NCBI GenBank assembly: GCA_964519995.1
Contig: CAZFLY010000004.1
Span: forward strand, 3,881-67,880
Direction: 5' to 3'
DNA length: 64,000 nt
DNA from: CAZFLY01 sp964519995
GTDB taxonomy: Bacteria > Planctomycetota > Phycisphaerae > Sedimentisphaerales > Anaerobacaceae
Shown: positions 16,567-25,967 of the stretch, in pieces
Layout of the letters: each line of letters opens with the position of its first letter
Position numbering within the stretch: the first letter of the stretch is position 1
Position numbers and translations under genes: made by a program
The notes under the pieces: model-generated
Told to the model about the DNA's origin: nothing
Databases searched by the model: none
Seen by the model: the letters and a program-made list of their open reading frames with translations, nothing else

Positions 16567-16983
16567 ATGAAAAGTTATAGAGAAGAATTATGGTTCAATA
16601 CAAAAAATAGAAGAGAATTCATCAATATAACACCGCAGGTGGAACAATGTCTGCGCGAGAGCGGTATTAAGGAGGGCCTTGTATTGTGCAATGCCATGCA
16701 TATCACAGCCAGCATATTTATTAATGACGACGAATCTGGCCTGCATCACGACTTTGAGGTTTGGCTGGAAAAATTAGCTCCGGAAAAACCTTACTCGCAG
16801 TATCAGCACAATGGCTACGAAGACAACGCCGATGCGCATCTAAAGCGCAGCGTAATGGGCAGGGAAGTAGTTATGGCTGTGACCGATGGCAAACTCGACT
16901 TCGGACCATGGGAGCAGATTTTCTACGGCGAATTCGATGGCAAACGACGAAAAAGAATCCTGGTAAAAATAATTGGTGAGTAG
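16567..16983 (+). CDS. YjbQ/UPF0047 family protein
   Basis: A 138-residue single-domain protein of the YjbQ family. Typical segments are FINITPQVEQCLRESGIKEGLVLCNAMHITASIFIND, the HNGYEDNADAHLKRSVMGREV block with conserved histidines, and FGPWEQIFYGEFDGKRRKRILVKIIGE at the end. Some family members show weak thiamine-phosphate synthase activity, but the true role is not settled. AGGAAGG precedes the ATG. A LysE gene follows after 12 bases. Confidence 0.9.
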   Translation: MKSYREELWFNTKNRREFINITPQVEQCLRESGIKEGLVLCNAMHITASIFINDDESGLHHDFEVWLEKLAPEKPYSQYQHNGYEDNADAHLKRSVMGREVVMAVTDGKLDFGPWEQIFYGEFDGKRRKRILVKIIGE

Positions 16984-16995
16984 CTTTGTAGCTGT

Positions 16996-17625
16996 ATGAA
17001 CTTGTTTCTATTCTTGGTTCAGGTTGTAACAATTTCGCTTTCAGGCGTTATGGCGCCGGGGCCGGTGACGGCTGCAGCTATCGCTATGGGGGCGCGGAAT
17101 CGATTCGCGGGGACAATTATAGCTGTCGGACACAGCATCGTTGAATTTCCGCTAATGATTCTTATCGTCGTTGGAGCTGACAAGCTGCTTAAATGGGAGC
17201 CGTTTCAGATTGTTATTGGTCTTGCCGGCGGTGCGTTTCTGTGGTTTATGGCAGTCGGAATGCTCAAAAGTCTGAGCATCTCTGAGGTCCAGCAGCTGAC
17301 GAACACCAAAAGTGGACCATTGGTTGCGGGCATTGTGCTTTCCGGAGGCAATCCGTATTTTCTGCTCTGGTGGGCCACGATAGGTTTGGCACTTGCCACT
17401 ACTGCAGCGAGCCTTGGAATCTGGGCCTTTGCGTTATTTGCAATCGTTCATTGGCTATGCGACCTTGTCTGGCTTCAGGCCTTATCCTGGGCCAGCTTCA
17501 AAGGTTCTGTTCTTCTTGGGCCGCGCAGCCAGCGAATTGTACTGTTTATTTGTTCTTGTGCACTTTTTGCCTTTGGTGTATTCTTTGTTTATAATGCCTG
17601 CCGAACGCTCATAAAGTTACGCTGA
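16996..17625 (+). CDS. LysE/RhtB-family amino-acid exporter
   Basis: A 209-residue inner-membrane protein with about six hydrophobic segments. It opens with SLSGVMAPGPVTAAAIAMGARNR, the LysE-family PGP motif region, and carries GLAGGAFLWFMAVGMLKS and SGGNPYFLLWWATIG with the conserved NPY(F/W). Family members export amino acids or related small molecules; the substrate is unknown. It probably forms one transcript with the preceding YjbQ gene. Confidence 0.87.
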   Translation: MNLFLFLVQVVTISLSGVMAPGPVTAAAIAMGARNRFAGTIIAVGHSIVEFPLMILIVVGADKLLKWEPFQIVIGLAGGAFLWFMAVGMLKSLSISEVQQLTNTKSGPLVAGIVLSGGNPYFLLWWATIGLALATTAASLGIWAFALFAIVHWLCDLVWLQALSWASFKGSVLLGPRSQRIVLFICSCALFAFGVFFVYNACRTLIKLR

Positions 17626-17666
17626 CAGTAGCCTGATCAGTTAATCTTTTTTGAAAGGATGTTTAT

Positions 17667-18974
17667 ATGAACATTGTTGAATTCACCAAACATGCCAACG
17701 TTTTACACAAGAGATTGCCCATGCGATTCATGTACTTGGCCGTCGTTATAGCTTTGTTGTTGGTGACGGATATCGCCACTGCTGACATTCCATTCCTGAT
17801 AAACTTCTCAGCAAGGCGTCCCAGAGTCACAAATGATCCTGTGTTGCTTCGTGTTTATAAAGATCGTGCAGCAATCATGTGGGAAACCAATGCACAAGGT
17901 ACCTGGACGCTTCGTTACGGAACTACTGAGCTCAGCGAGTCGATCGAAAGCACGGGTCAGGAGTTGCGATATAGGCCGGAGAAAAACCTCAAGCGCGAAC
18001 AGGCCGTTTACATCCACAAACTTTGGCTTGAGAATCTCCAGCCTGGTCAGACATATAAGTACTGCATCGTAGGCCCGCGATGGAAGAGCAAGGTCTATCA
18101 GTTTCGTACCGTGCCGCCCAAAGCCGATGAGGTAAAGTTCATCGTCTACGGGGACAGCCGAACTAATCGAAAGACGCAACGCAAACTCGTTAGACTTATG
18201 CTGGATCACAAAGTCGATTTTGTAGTCAACTGTGGTGATTTGGTGACAGACGGTAATCGTTACGAGCAGTGGGGACCTCAATTCTTTGAGCCATTAAAAG
18301 GATTAGCCGAAAGCGTCCCTATTTATATTGCCAAGGGCAATCACGAGGGCAACAACGGCAATTATGAAAAGCTGTTGATTCCTGCCGGCGAGAATAACAG
18401 CTACGGTTTTGATTATGGACCGTTGTATTTTTTCTGTGCCGACAATGTCTCTAAAGGTCTGAATGAAGAAGCTCAACTAAAGCTGATCGCCGAGAATGTA
18501 ACAGCAAGCAGTCACCCATGGAAGTTCGTAAGCTATCACATACCGAGCCTCAACTTCGGCGGCCACTGGTCGGACTGGGGAAGTCCTGATGCGCTGCCAG
18601 CGCTTGCCAAAGCCGGCGTTGATTTTGTCATAACAGGTCACTCACACCAATATGAGCGATTTCGCCCTGTTAAACCGCCTGATGAAAATGGCAGTTATGT
18701 TACGTATATAACCTCCGGCGGCGGGGGTGCACCACTATACGATGTTAGTAAAAGTCTTTACCATGCATTTGCAGAGAAGGTGTATCATTTCTGTTTGTTC
18801 CACATCAAAGGCAACAAACTCACTGTGGACACAATCGACATTAATGGGAACATCATCGACCATCTTGAGTTGACTAAGACGGATGGTAAATTGAATAAAG
18901 GATACTTGAAAAAGGCTATACCAATATCAGCAATTCAGTTCTATCAGGATTTAGCTCGTAATCGACCTAAGTAG
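17667..18974 (+). CDS. Secreted purple acid phosphatase-like metallophosphoesterase
   Basis: A 435-residue protein with a long N-terminus and hydrophobic segment near residues 19-40 (signal peptide or anchor). A fibronectin-like N-terminal domain of purple acid phosphatases covers about 50-150 (AAIMWETNAQGTWTLRYG, LWLENLQPGQTYKY). The calcineurin-like domain follows with metal ligands in VYGDSRTN, VNCGDLVTDG, AKGNHEGN, VSYHIPS and ITGHSHQYERF. The YGD tyrosine-aspartate pattern resembles the dimetal site of this family. It probably releases phosphate from organic esters outside the cytoplasm. AAAGGA precedes the ATG. Confidence 0.87.
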   Translation: MNIVEFTKHANVLHKRLPMRFMYLAVVIALLLVTDIATADIPFLINFSARRPRVTNDPVLLRVYKDRAAIMWETNAQGTWTLRYGTTELSESIESTGQELRYRPEKNLKREQAVYIHKLWLENLQPGQTYKYCIVGPRWKSKVYQFRTVPPKADEVKFIVYGDSRTNRKTQRKLVRLMLDHKVDFVVNCGDLVTDGNRYEQWGPQFFEPLKGLAESVPIYIAKGNHEGNNGNYEKLLIPAGENNSYGFDYGPLYFFCADNVSKGLNEEAQLKLIAENVTASSHPWKFVSYHIPSLNFGGHWSDWGSPDALPALAKAGVDFVITGHSHQYERFRPVKPPDENGSYVTYITSGGGGAPLYDVSKSLYHAFAEKVYHFCLFHIKGNKLTVDTIDINGNIIDHLELTKTDGKLNKGYLKKAIPISAIQFYQDLARNRPK

Positions 18975-18988
18975 CCGTCTGTTGTGTA

Positions 18989-20323
18989 TTACCCTTGCTT
19001 ATCCGATTGACCGCCGAGAATCTGCTTGAGACTGTACTGCGCCAGAATGTTGCGCTGCGTTTGAGCTATCTGCTCCAGCGACTTGGACTTTTCAGCGGTT
19101 GGCTGAGCAAAACCTGCCTCAGCTATGGCTTCAGCTATATCGCTCAGGCGGATATTCTCCGGGTCTTTGGCAGGGACAAACCCTACTTTGGGCTCCGAGG
19201 TCCTTGCTATTAGCCCATGCTCCACGAATACTCTCAGAACCTTCTCGCCAAATTCGCCGGGTATATCTAATCTGCTGCATATAACCTCTGGCGAGATTGG
19301 AGCCTTGTTATCTTCGAAGGCGGATGCGACTTCTCTGACAATATTCATTGCCGTCAGATCGTTTGCTATGAAATGTTCTTCGGTCTTTTTTGCAGAAGCT
19401 ATCTGGGCAGCATCGAGCGTCTTTAAGTGTTGGGTCGTAAAAGTCAACTGTAGTCCGAATAAAACTGTCAGCCAGGTAACATATATCCAAAAGACGCCTA
19501 ATGGAATCAGGCCGAGAACGCCGTAGACCTTACTATAGGGGATAAAGTCGGTGACATATTTGCCAAAGCCCCACTTAGCGAGCGTCCAGACCAGCGCTGC
19601 AATTGCCGCCCCCCAAATGGCTGCCCTGGCTTGCACCTTCGTGTTCGGCAGAACAAAGTAGAGCAGAAAAAACGCAACGGTTGTCACTACATAAGATAGA
19701 ATCACCGGACCTACGTGTGAAAGAACCGTCTTTTGAATCTGTCCTAAAGTTGCATACGTTGTCGCAACATAAACGCCCACCCCGATCAATAGGGGGCCAA
19801 GTGTCAGCAAGGCCCAGTAGTTGATTACTCTGTGCAGAAAGCTCCTGCCCTGTGCAATGTGCCAGATATTGTTGAAAGCTCTTTCGACGGTCGAGAGAAG
19901 CGCCAGCGCAGCCCAAATAACAATTATCGCACTAATTATGGTGATCGAGCCCTTATTTAGCCCAGTAAAGAAGCGACCGACTATCTCGTCGAGATATTCC
20001 GTCAACACGATGCTTTCATCCGGATTCTCTGGATCGGGATACTCAATTGTCGTGAGGTGAAACTGCTTATAAGTTAGAGTTTTCACTCTTTCACCAATGT
20101 CTTCATAAGCCGGAAATGACTGAAATATCAAAAGCATCACAATAGCTAATGGAACAAGCCCGAAGATAGTATGATATGACAGTGCAGCCGCCTGTTGGCC
20201 CGCGCGGTTTTTTCTCAATAGCTGTGCACAGTGTGACCACAACTTTATTTGAAAGACTATAAACCTGCTTACTCTGCCGAGCTGTGTTGTCGGCGTGGTC
20301 AAAAGCTTTCTTAAAGTTTTCAT
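18989..20323 (-). CDS. YihY/BrkB-family inner-membrane protein
   Basis: A 444-residue membrane protein. The first 300 residues form the YihY/BrkB domain: RAGQQAAALSYHTIFGLVPLAIVML, the TIISAIIVIWAALALLSTVERAFNNIW signature, and GAAIAALVWTLAKWGFGKYV with a final membrane helix GLIPLGVFWIYVTWLTVLFG. The C-terminal 130 residues look like a winged-helix regulatory domain (SPEVICSRLDIPGEFGEKVLRVFVEHGLIART) seen in longer members. The name RNase BN is historical and wrong for this fold. Function is unknown. It is convergent with the phosphatase gene (15 bases apart). Confidence 0.87.
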   Translation of the reverse strand: MKTLRKLLTTPTTQLGRVSRFIVFQIKLWSHCAQLLRKNRAGQQAAALSYHTIFGLVPLAIVMLLIFQSFPAYEDIGERVKTLTYKQFHLTTIEYPDPENPDESIVLTEYLDEIVGRFFTGLNKGSITIISAIIVIWAALALLSTVERAFNNIWHIAQGRSFLHRVINYWALLTLGPLLIGVGVYVATTYATLGQIQKTVLSHVGPVILSYVVTTVAFFLLYFVLPNTKVQARAAIWGAAIAALVWTLAKWGFGKYVTDFIPYSKVYGVLGLIPLGVFWIYVTWLTVLFGLQLTFTTQHLKTLDAAQIASAKKTEEHFIANDLTAMNIVREVASAFEDNKAPISPEVICSRLDIPGEFGEKVLRVFVEHGLIARTSEPKVGFVPAKDPENIRLSDIAEAIAEAGFAQPTAEKSKSLEQIAQTQRNILAQYSLKQILGGQSDKQG

Positions 20324-20357
20324 TTCAATTAGCTCCAGACCTGTAACATAGTGTCAT

Positions 20358-23300
20358 TTACTTTAGCAATCCCTCAAGACCCTTGAACAACTGCTGCTGC
20401 AATTGCTGTTCAAGCAGTTTGCTCATATCAAGTTTCGGCTTATTTACAGTGCCACTTAACGGCAGTGATATCCTTTCACCTGTGCTCGCCGCACCAACTC
20501 TGGCTGTCCTTCCGGCGAAAGTGTATGGCAAAGTCACGGTCATATCCAGGCTCTTATCCAGGCCGATGGCACCTTTGAAATTGATAGGTTTATCACCGAT
20601 ATCAACTTGCATATTGTCGTATCTAAGAATGCCTTTCTGTAAAACGAATCTTGTTGGATGTATTGTAATAACCTGTCCTTGAGGGCTTAGCCCTGTCACT
20701 GAGAGTATCTGACCGAGCAGGTCAGATGTCTGCATACGCAGGTTATTTGCAGAGATAGTGCCTATTACTTCGAGCTGGTCTTTTGCGTCTGAGGCCAACG
20801 GCAGCGCAAGCCATTCGCAGTGGAAATTTGCTACGCCACTTATATTAACGGCATTAGCGAAAATGGGATTGACATACATGAATAGCTTTTCCGAAGTCTC
20901 TTTGTTGATTTGGATGTCTTTCGCTATTTGGATTGGCTGAGGTGTTTTCAGGATAGTCGGTTTTTGTTTGAAATCTGCTTGGCCGGCAAAACTCAATTGG
21001 CCGTTGTTCACAGTGGTTGAAAACGGTGCTATATCCAACAGCCCGTTTTCGATTCGAATATTCACCTCAGTTGGCCCGGAATCCAATCCCATGTAGTTTG
21101 CCTTTTCGAAGCCGACCTTGGCTTTGCCGCTCAGATTTGCCATAAGCTCCTGGGGTTTGTCAGACGGATATTCACTTTTAAATTCTATCACCGCCTTTCT
21201 TTGTCCCTGAACTTCGAGACCCTCCGGCAAAAAGACAGATGCCGCATCACTTATCGCCGCCCAGTCATATTCGCATTCAACAGCTCCTTGAAGCTTGGTT
21301 TTGTTACCTTGGCTGACTTTTTTGAACTCACCCTTTTTTATCTTTATCTGAGGGCTTTCCAGTTGAAGTTTTTTAACGTTTATGGCCTTTTCCTTCGGAT
21401 TGATCTCAGCGTCGAGCAAAAGTGTTACCTCTTGCTGTTCAAAGGGCTTTTTATTAGCAGATACAAGTTTGAAATTTCTTAACTTTGTGGCATCGGTCGC
21501 GATCATGTAGGTGCCATTTTTGGAATTGACTCGAACTTGTGACTCTGCTATGCCAGCTATTTGTACTTTCGGAGGAAAGGATGCAAATAAAACCATAAAT
21601 GGCTTGAGCTTTTCCAAGCTGACTTGTTTAGCCGAAACAACCATGTTCAAGGGCTCAGTAGGTTCCTCACCGAAGGGCACAATTGCGTTCTCAATATCTA
21701 TACTGCCAAAACTTGTTATCGCCTGTGCCGACTGGATTGTGACAATTCGCTTGCCCTTGTTGATATGGATGTCGAAATCCAAATCAGCTTTTGGTTCGGA
21801 GACACTGTTACCGTCGGCCGAAGCGACATGCAGTTCTCTCAATGCAGTCTCTCCGGTAGTGCTAATTATGTCTTCTTCGAGCGAAATCTGCCCTTTGCCG
21901 GTAATCTTTCCACCGATGGTGTATCCTATGTTTATAAACTGGCCGAGCTCTGATTGAAATTTTGCCAGGTCGATGTCAGTGCTATAATTGATCTGCCCAA
22001 GGTCGCCGCCAGCGTTGATTTGTGCAAACGCTGACGATACATTTAGCTTATCAAGTTTTATTATCTCTTTGTCTGCTGTCATTTCCAGCGAGGCAATTAA
22101 CGGTTCAGATAAAGCAAGTTCCTTATCATCAACTGTTCCTGCAAGGTCCGCTATGGCTGCCTGGCCTTGGATTGTTGCCTTACCAGCTTCAGTCACTGTG
22201 TCTAAGCTGCCCGAGAGTTTTCCTCTGGTTACTTTTATTTCTTCCTTGACGCCAAGTGTATTGGGTATCTGCGACAACAGGGCCCCAAGATCACAATCGA
22301 AGCTGCTTGTGAGGTTATAGGCTTTACCTTGTGCCAGGATATCGGTCAGAGACTTAAACGTAAGTGGGATAGTCCCATCAGCAGTCATCGAGGCCCAATC
22401 GCTGCGTAGCTCAAACTCATCTATTCTTATGAGTTCTTTTTCTTGCTGCAGGTGCGCTTTGAGTTCGAAAGCGCTGGTATGTAACCTGTCACCTTTCAGT
22501 TGTGCCCCGGTTATATTTAGGTCTTGTGCTGTTACCTGGGCTGTGAGCTTCTCAAGACGGCCATCTTTGATTTCACCTTGTGCATTTGCAGAAAGAAGAC
22601 CTTTTGTTTGCAGTTCGACTCCAGCTAATTCAAGGATTGGTTCTAATGACTCCAACGCCAGCTCACCAATCTCGATGGTGACATCGCCGCTTGTTCCTTT
22701 CAGGTTCCAGCCGTTCTTTGTTGGCCTGATTGTGCCTGCTGTATGAATGCGCGAAACCTTGTCTTGCTCCACGACATTTGTGCTTAAATTAAAGGTTGTC
22801 TGTTGACCTGGCGGGCGTAAGCTCAGTTTTGAATCTATCTGGGCAAGTTGTAATGTGTTTGCCTTTGAATCTGTTATCTTTATGTTGCCGTCATTTATTA
22901 CAAGGTCTATCTTAGTTGCCGGCAAAAAAATTGGCTGGGCCTTTGGCTCTGCTGGTCTGTTCACATCAATTTGTCGAGCCGAAAGGTTTACTGTCACTCT
23001 GGCTTGTTCAATTATTGTCTGGCCGAAATAAAAATTACCGCTCAGGAAGGATAGATAGTGCGGCTGTGTGGTGATTTGCTTTACTTCTATGGAAGTCGCA
23101 CCGATATTGTCGGTAAAGCTTAGATTGCTAATCTTTATACCCTTCAGCCAGCCCATAGAAAGGTCGGAAAAGTCGGCTCGACCGTCAACGGAGCTATTGA
23201 TTTTGGCCAGTATCATCTGCCGGCACTTCTCGGATGAAACAAACACAGGCAATAACATTAACAGCAGAACTATCAAAACGGCGACAATTGCCAATATCAG

Positions 23301-23363
23301 CCCGAGTATCTTTGCTTTGGTCAATTTGCCGGGATTTGCTTTGATGTTTTTTTCAGCTTGCAT
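20358..23363 (-). CDS. AsmA-like large periplasmic protein
   Basis: A 1001-residue protein. The start at 23363 has GGAGGACACAAT directly upstream; an open frame 19 codons longer lacks a site. A single N-terminal membrane anchor (LGLILAIVAVLIVLLLMLLPVFV, about 22-44) is followed by FSDLSMGWLKGIKISNLSF, the classic opening of AsmA/TamB-like proteins. The remainder is long beta-rich sequence. The C-terminus has the AsmA_2-like block VDIGDKPINFKGAIGLDKSLDMTVTLPYTFAG and ends in a glutamine-rich LEQQLQQQL stretch. These proteins span the periplasm as hydrophobic grooves for lipid transport between membranes. It implies a diderm envelope. Confidence 0.82.
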   Translation of the reverse strand: MQAEKNIKANPGKLTKAKILGLILAIVAVLIVLLLMLLPVFVSSEKCRQMILAKINSSVDGRADFSDLSMGWLKGIKISNLSFTDNIGATSIEVKQITTQPHYLSFLSGNFYFGQTIIEQARVTVNLSARQIDVNRPAEPKAQPIFLPATKIDLVINDGNIKITDSKANTLQLAQIDSKLSLRPPGQQTTFNLSTNVVEQDKVSRIHTAGTIRPTKNGWNLKGTSGDVTIEIGELALESLEPILELAGVELQTKGLLSANAQGEIKDGRLEKLTAQVTAQDLNITGAQLKGDRLHTSAFELKAHLQQEKELIRIDEFELRSDWASMTADGTIPLTFKSLTDILAQGKAYNLTSSFDCDLGALLSQIPNTLGVKEEIKVTRGKLSGSLDTVTEAGKATIQGQAAIADLAGTVDDKELALSEPLIASLEMTADKEIIKLDKLNVSSAFAQINAGGDLGQINYSTDIDLAKFQSELGQFINIGYTIGGKITGKGQISLEEDIISTTGETALRELHVASADGNSVSEPKADLDFDIHINKGKRIVTIQSAQAITSFGSIDIENAIVPFGEEPTEPLNMVVSAKQVSLEKLKPFMVLFASFPPKVQIAGIAESQVRVNSKNGTYMIATDATKLRNFKLVSANKKPFEQQEVTLLLDAEINPKEKAINVKKLQLESPQIKIKKGEFKKVSQGNKTKLQGAVECEYDWAAISDAASVFLPEGLEVQGQRKAVIEFKSEYPSDKPQELMANLSGKAKVGFEKANYMGLDSGPTEVNIRIENGLLDIAPFSTTVNNGQLSFAGQADFKQKPTILKTPQPIQIAKDIQINKETSEKLFMYVNPIFANAVNISGVANFHCEWLALPLASDAKDQLEVIGTISANNLRMQTSDLLGQILSVTGLSPQGQVITIHPTRFVLQKGILRYDNMQVDIGDKPINFKGAIGLDKSLDMTVTLPYTFAGRTARVGAASTGERISLPLSGTVNKPKLDMSKLLEQQLQQQLFKGLEGLLK

Positions 23364-23537
23364 ATTGTGTCCTCCGCAAAAAATGGGTTTGTTGTTTGCC
23401 TTTTGCTTCTGAGTAGTCAATTACACGGCAATAGGGCTGTTGATTCTGCCGGCGTGACATATTCATTACCTCTCGTTCAGAAGAGAAACAGGCCACCAAA
23501 CGCAATTCTGTTATTGTCCGGCAGTTTGCATTAAAAG

Positions 23538-24098
23538 TCAATCAAGCATTATCTCATCGGACTTGTGTCTTACCGCCTCATCGGCCTTATCGACGTATTC
23601 TTTTGTAATGTCGTCGATTTGCTTTTTGCCGTTTTGCAGGTCGTCCTCGGTGATGAGTTTATCTTTTTGCTTCTTTTCCAGGTGTTTGTTCGCATCTCTT
23701 CGTATGTTGCGAAGGCCTACCTTTGTTTGCTCGCCGGTGTGTTTAGCCTGGTTGACGAGCTGGTTTCTTCGCTCCTCGCTAAGCGGTGGTATGTTTAGCC
23801 TGATGAATTTGCCTTCCACGATTGGTGCGATGCTCAGGTCGCTGCTTCGAATTGCCTTTTCTATATCTTTGACCGAGGCTGGGTCAAACGGTTTGACCAC
23901 AAGCGTATCGACTTGAGGCGCTGAAATTGTAGCCAAGGATTTTATTGGCGTAGGTGTGCCGTAGTATTCGACCTTGATGTGCTCGACCAATCCTGGGGAC
24001 GCCCTGCCCGTACGAAACGCCTTAAGCTCATCGTGTAAAATCTCAATCGCCTTTTTCATTTTAGATTCGGCATCGGAGACTGTTTCTTTAACAGGCAT
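23538..24098 (-). CDS. frr: Ribosome recycling factor
   Basis: A 186-residue protein of normal RRF length. It carries KAIEILHDELKAFRTGRASPGLVEHIKVEYYGTPTP, LVVKPFDPASVKDIEKAIRSSDLSIAP and IRLNIPPLSEERRNQLVNQAKHTGEQTKVGLRNIRRDANK, all diagnostic. With EF-G it splits post-termination ribosomes. The gene order rpsB-tsf-pyrH-frr is the common bacterial arrangement. The 59-base gap to pyrH contains ACGATACGAG-like short repeats. Confidence 0.97.
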   Translation of the reverse strand: MPVKETVSDAESKMKKAIEILHDELKAFRTGRASPGLVEHIKVEYYGTPTPIKSLATISAPQVDTLVVKPFDPASVKDIEKAIRSSDLSIAPIVEGKFIRLNIPPLSEERRNQLVNQAKHTGEQTKVGLRNIRRDANKHLEKKQKDKLITEDDLQNGKKQIDDITKEYVDKADEAVRHKSDEIMLD

Positions 24099-24157
24099 TT
24101 CTAACCTCGTATCGTATTTTTCATATCGTACATTGTACTTCTACTCCGTAATACGCA

Positions 24158-24880
24158 TCAAGAGCCACAAATCAATGTGCCGACCTGCTCTTCGCAGATA
24201 GCTTTGGTTATGTTGCCTTTCTTGAAAATATTCAGAACGATGATTGGAATTTTATTATCTCTACAAAGGCTTATTGCCGAATGGTCCATTATCCTTAGGT
24301 TTTTTGTTAGCACTTCTTCGTAAGAGAGTTTTGCAAGAAATTCTGCGTTCGGATTTCTTTCAGGGTCGTCACTATAGACACCGTCAACCTTTGTTGCTTT
24401 GATTAACAAATCTGCGTCGAGTTCGGAAGCCCGCAAAGCCGCGCATGTATCGGTCGTAAAGAATGGGTTTCCTGTTCCGCCTGCTAATATCGCTACTCTG
24501 CCGCGCTCCAGGTGCCGAAGAGCCCTTCTGCGGATGAACGGTTCACACATCGCTGCAACTTCGATTGCGCTAAGAACTCTGGTTGGCTGACCGAGTTTTT
24601 CGAGCGTCTCTTGCAGCGCACATCCGTTGATGATTGTCGCGAGCATACCCATATAGTCGGCTGTATTGCGTGGTATGTGTGCGATTTTTGAAAAAGCATC
24701 TCCTCTGAGAAAATTTCCAGCTCCAACGACGACCGCGACCTGCGGCCCAAGTTTGCAGATATCAGCTATTCTTTCCGCAATCGACTTCAATGCTGAGCCG
24801 TCAATTCCAAATTCTCCGGGTTTGCAAAAACTTTGGCCCGATAGTTTCAGCAATATGCGTTTATATTTGCTCTCTGTCAT
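24158..24880 (-). CDS. pyrH: UMP kinase
   Basis: A 240-residue bacterial UMP kinase of the amino-acid kinase fold. The N-terminal RILLKLSGQSF binds phosphate. VVVGAGNFLRGDAF, DYMGMLATIINGCALQ and AILAGGTGNPFFTTDTCAALRA are the family motifs, and KVDGVYSDDPERNP closes the nucleotide site. It phosphorylates UMP to UDP in pyrimidine synthesis. It lies between tsf and frr; the 85-base gap upstream is filled by short degenerate repeats. Confidence 0.97.
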   Translation of the reverse strand: MTESKYKRILLKLSGQSFCKPGEFGIDGSALKSIAERIADICKLGPQVAVVVGAGNFLRGDAFSKIAHIPRNTADYMGMLATIINGCALQETLEKLGQPTRVLSAIEVAAMCEPFIRRRALRHLERGRVAILAGGTGNPFFTTDTCAALRASELDADLLIKATKVDGVYSDDPERNPNAEFLAKLSYEEVLTKNLRIMDHSAISLCRDNKIPIIVLNIFKKGNITKAICEEQVGTLICGS

Positions 24881-24884
24881 TTAT

Positions 24885-24962
24885 TCGTATCCCGTATTTT
24901 GTATCTCGTATTTCGCATTCCGCATCTCAGTCGAGATACGTTTCACGATTCACGAGGCATAC
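24885..24962 (-). repeat. Degenerate ATACGAGATAC-type repeat run
   Basis: On the minus strand the spacer before pyrH reads as imperfect tandem units such as CGAAATACGAGATAC, AAAATACGGGATACG, preceded by CGTGAATCGTGAAACG. Related ACGATACGAG units occur between pyrH and frr (24100-24140). Confidence 0.5.
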
Positions 24963-24965
24963 TTC

Positions 24966-25826
24966 TTAGCCAACTTCGAATCGGACGAATCTTTTTATGC
25001 TCGCTTCGCCACCGGCTTGTTTGGCAGCCTCGCTTAGAACCTGAGCAACGGTCTTATCGTTATCCTTAACGAACTGCTGCTCTGTAAGGCAGTTCTCATT
25101 ATAAAACTTCTGCATTTTGCCTTCGACTATCTTGTCAATAATGTTGGGGGGTTTATTTTTAACCTGCTCTGTAAAAATGGCCTTTTCCCGCTCAACGGTT
25201 TCGGCATCAAGGTCTTCTCTTGCAAGGGCCAACGGCTTGACCGCGGTAATGTGCATCGCGATATCGGATGATGCTTGCTTTAGCGATTCTGACTTAGCTA
25301 CATTATCATCACTCGTTTCGATCTCGACCATCGCACCGACCTTACTGTTGAAGTGAATGTACGTGCTGATGATTCCTGGCCCTTCAAGGGCAAACCTTGC
25401 ATAGTCACCTACCTGCATTTTTTCGCCGGTTTTGCTGACAGTCTCGGTCAGAATATCGTTATATTTTTTGCCGTTGACGGAAGTTTCCAGAATGTTTTCC
25501 GGGCCCTGGTTCGATTCGCAGGCAGGGACATAATCTTTTATTGCTTCAGCTGCGGCCTTAAAATCATCGCTCTTAGCTACAAAGTCGGTCTCACAGCACA
25601 ATGTTGCCAGCGAAGCCCAATTATCACCTTTAGCAACAACGACTATTCCTTCCGATGTTTCGCGTTCTGCGCGTTTGGCCAGAGTAGCAAGGCCTTTTTT
25701 GCGAAGTATCTCCACAGCCTTATTTATGTTGCCGTCAGCTTCCTGCAGGGCTCTTTTACAGTCCATCATTCCTTGTCCGGTCATCTTTCGCAGTTTCATC
25801 ACTTCTGAAGCTGAAATCTCTGCCAT
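24966..25826 (-). CDS. tsf: Translation elongation factor Ts
   Basis: A 286-residue EF-Ts, the nucleotide exchange factor for EF-Tu. The start at 25826 has GGGAG upstream and yields MAEISASEVMKLRKMTGQGMMDCKRALQE, the canonical N-terminal UBA-like domain. LCCETDFVAKSDDF carries the conserved TDFV motif. The core domain repeats follow, and the C-terminal LTEQQFVKDNDKTVAQVL matches the C-terminal module. A longer open frame upstream has no support. Confidence 0.96.
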   Translation of the reverse strand: MAEISASEVMKLRKMTGQGMMDCKRALQEADGNINKAVEILRKKGLATLAKRAERETSEGIVVVAKGDNWASLATLCCETDFVAKSDDFKAAAEAIKDYVPACESNQGPENILETSVNGKKYNDILTETVSKTGEKMQVGDYARFALEGPGIISTYIHFNSKVGAMVEIETSDDNVAKSESLKQASSDIAMHITAVKPLALAREDLDAETVEREKAIFTEQVKNKPPNIIDKIVEGKMQKFYNENCLTEQQFVKDNDKTVAQVLSEAAKQAGGEASIKRFVRFEVG

Positions 25827-25888
25827 TTCAAAAACTCCCAGTTTGTTTTGGTCTGTGATTAGTGAATTGTAACTCGTAATTATGCTGA

Positions 25889-25945
25889 CCGGCGAACTCG
25901 TCTTGAGGCCCTCGAAAGGGCTCAATCGAGCTGTGAAATCGCCGG
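25889..25945 (-). promoter_or_regulatory. Long nested hairpin between rpsB and tsf
   Basis: On the minus strand CCGGCGA pairs with TCGCCGG at the outer ends, CTCG with CGAG inside, then TTGA with TCAA, then GCCCT with AGGGC around a TTCG loop. The whole 57-base segment folds into one imperfect stem. No T-run follows. It could be an RNA processing or attenuation element that sets tsf levels relative to rpsB, or another member of the palindromic repeats seen in the window. Confidence 0.5.
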
Positions 25946-25967
25946 CTCGATACTGACTTATGTTTTG

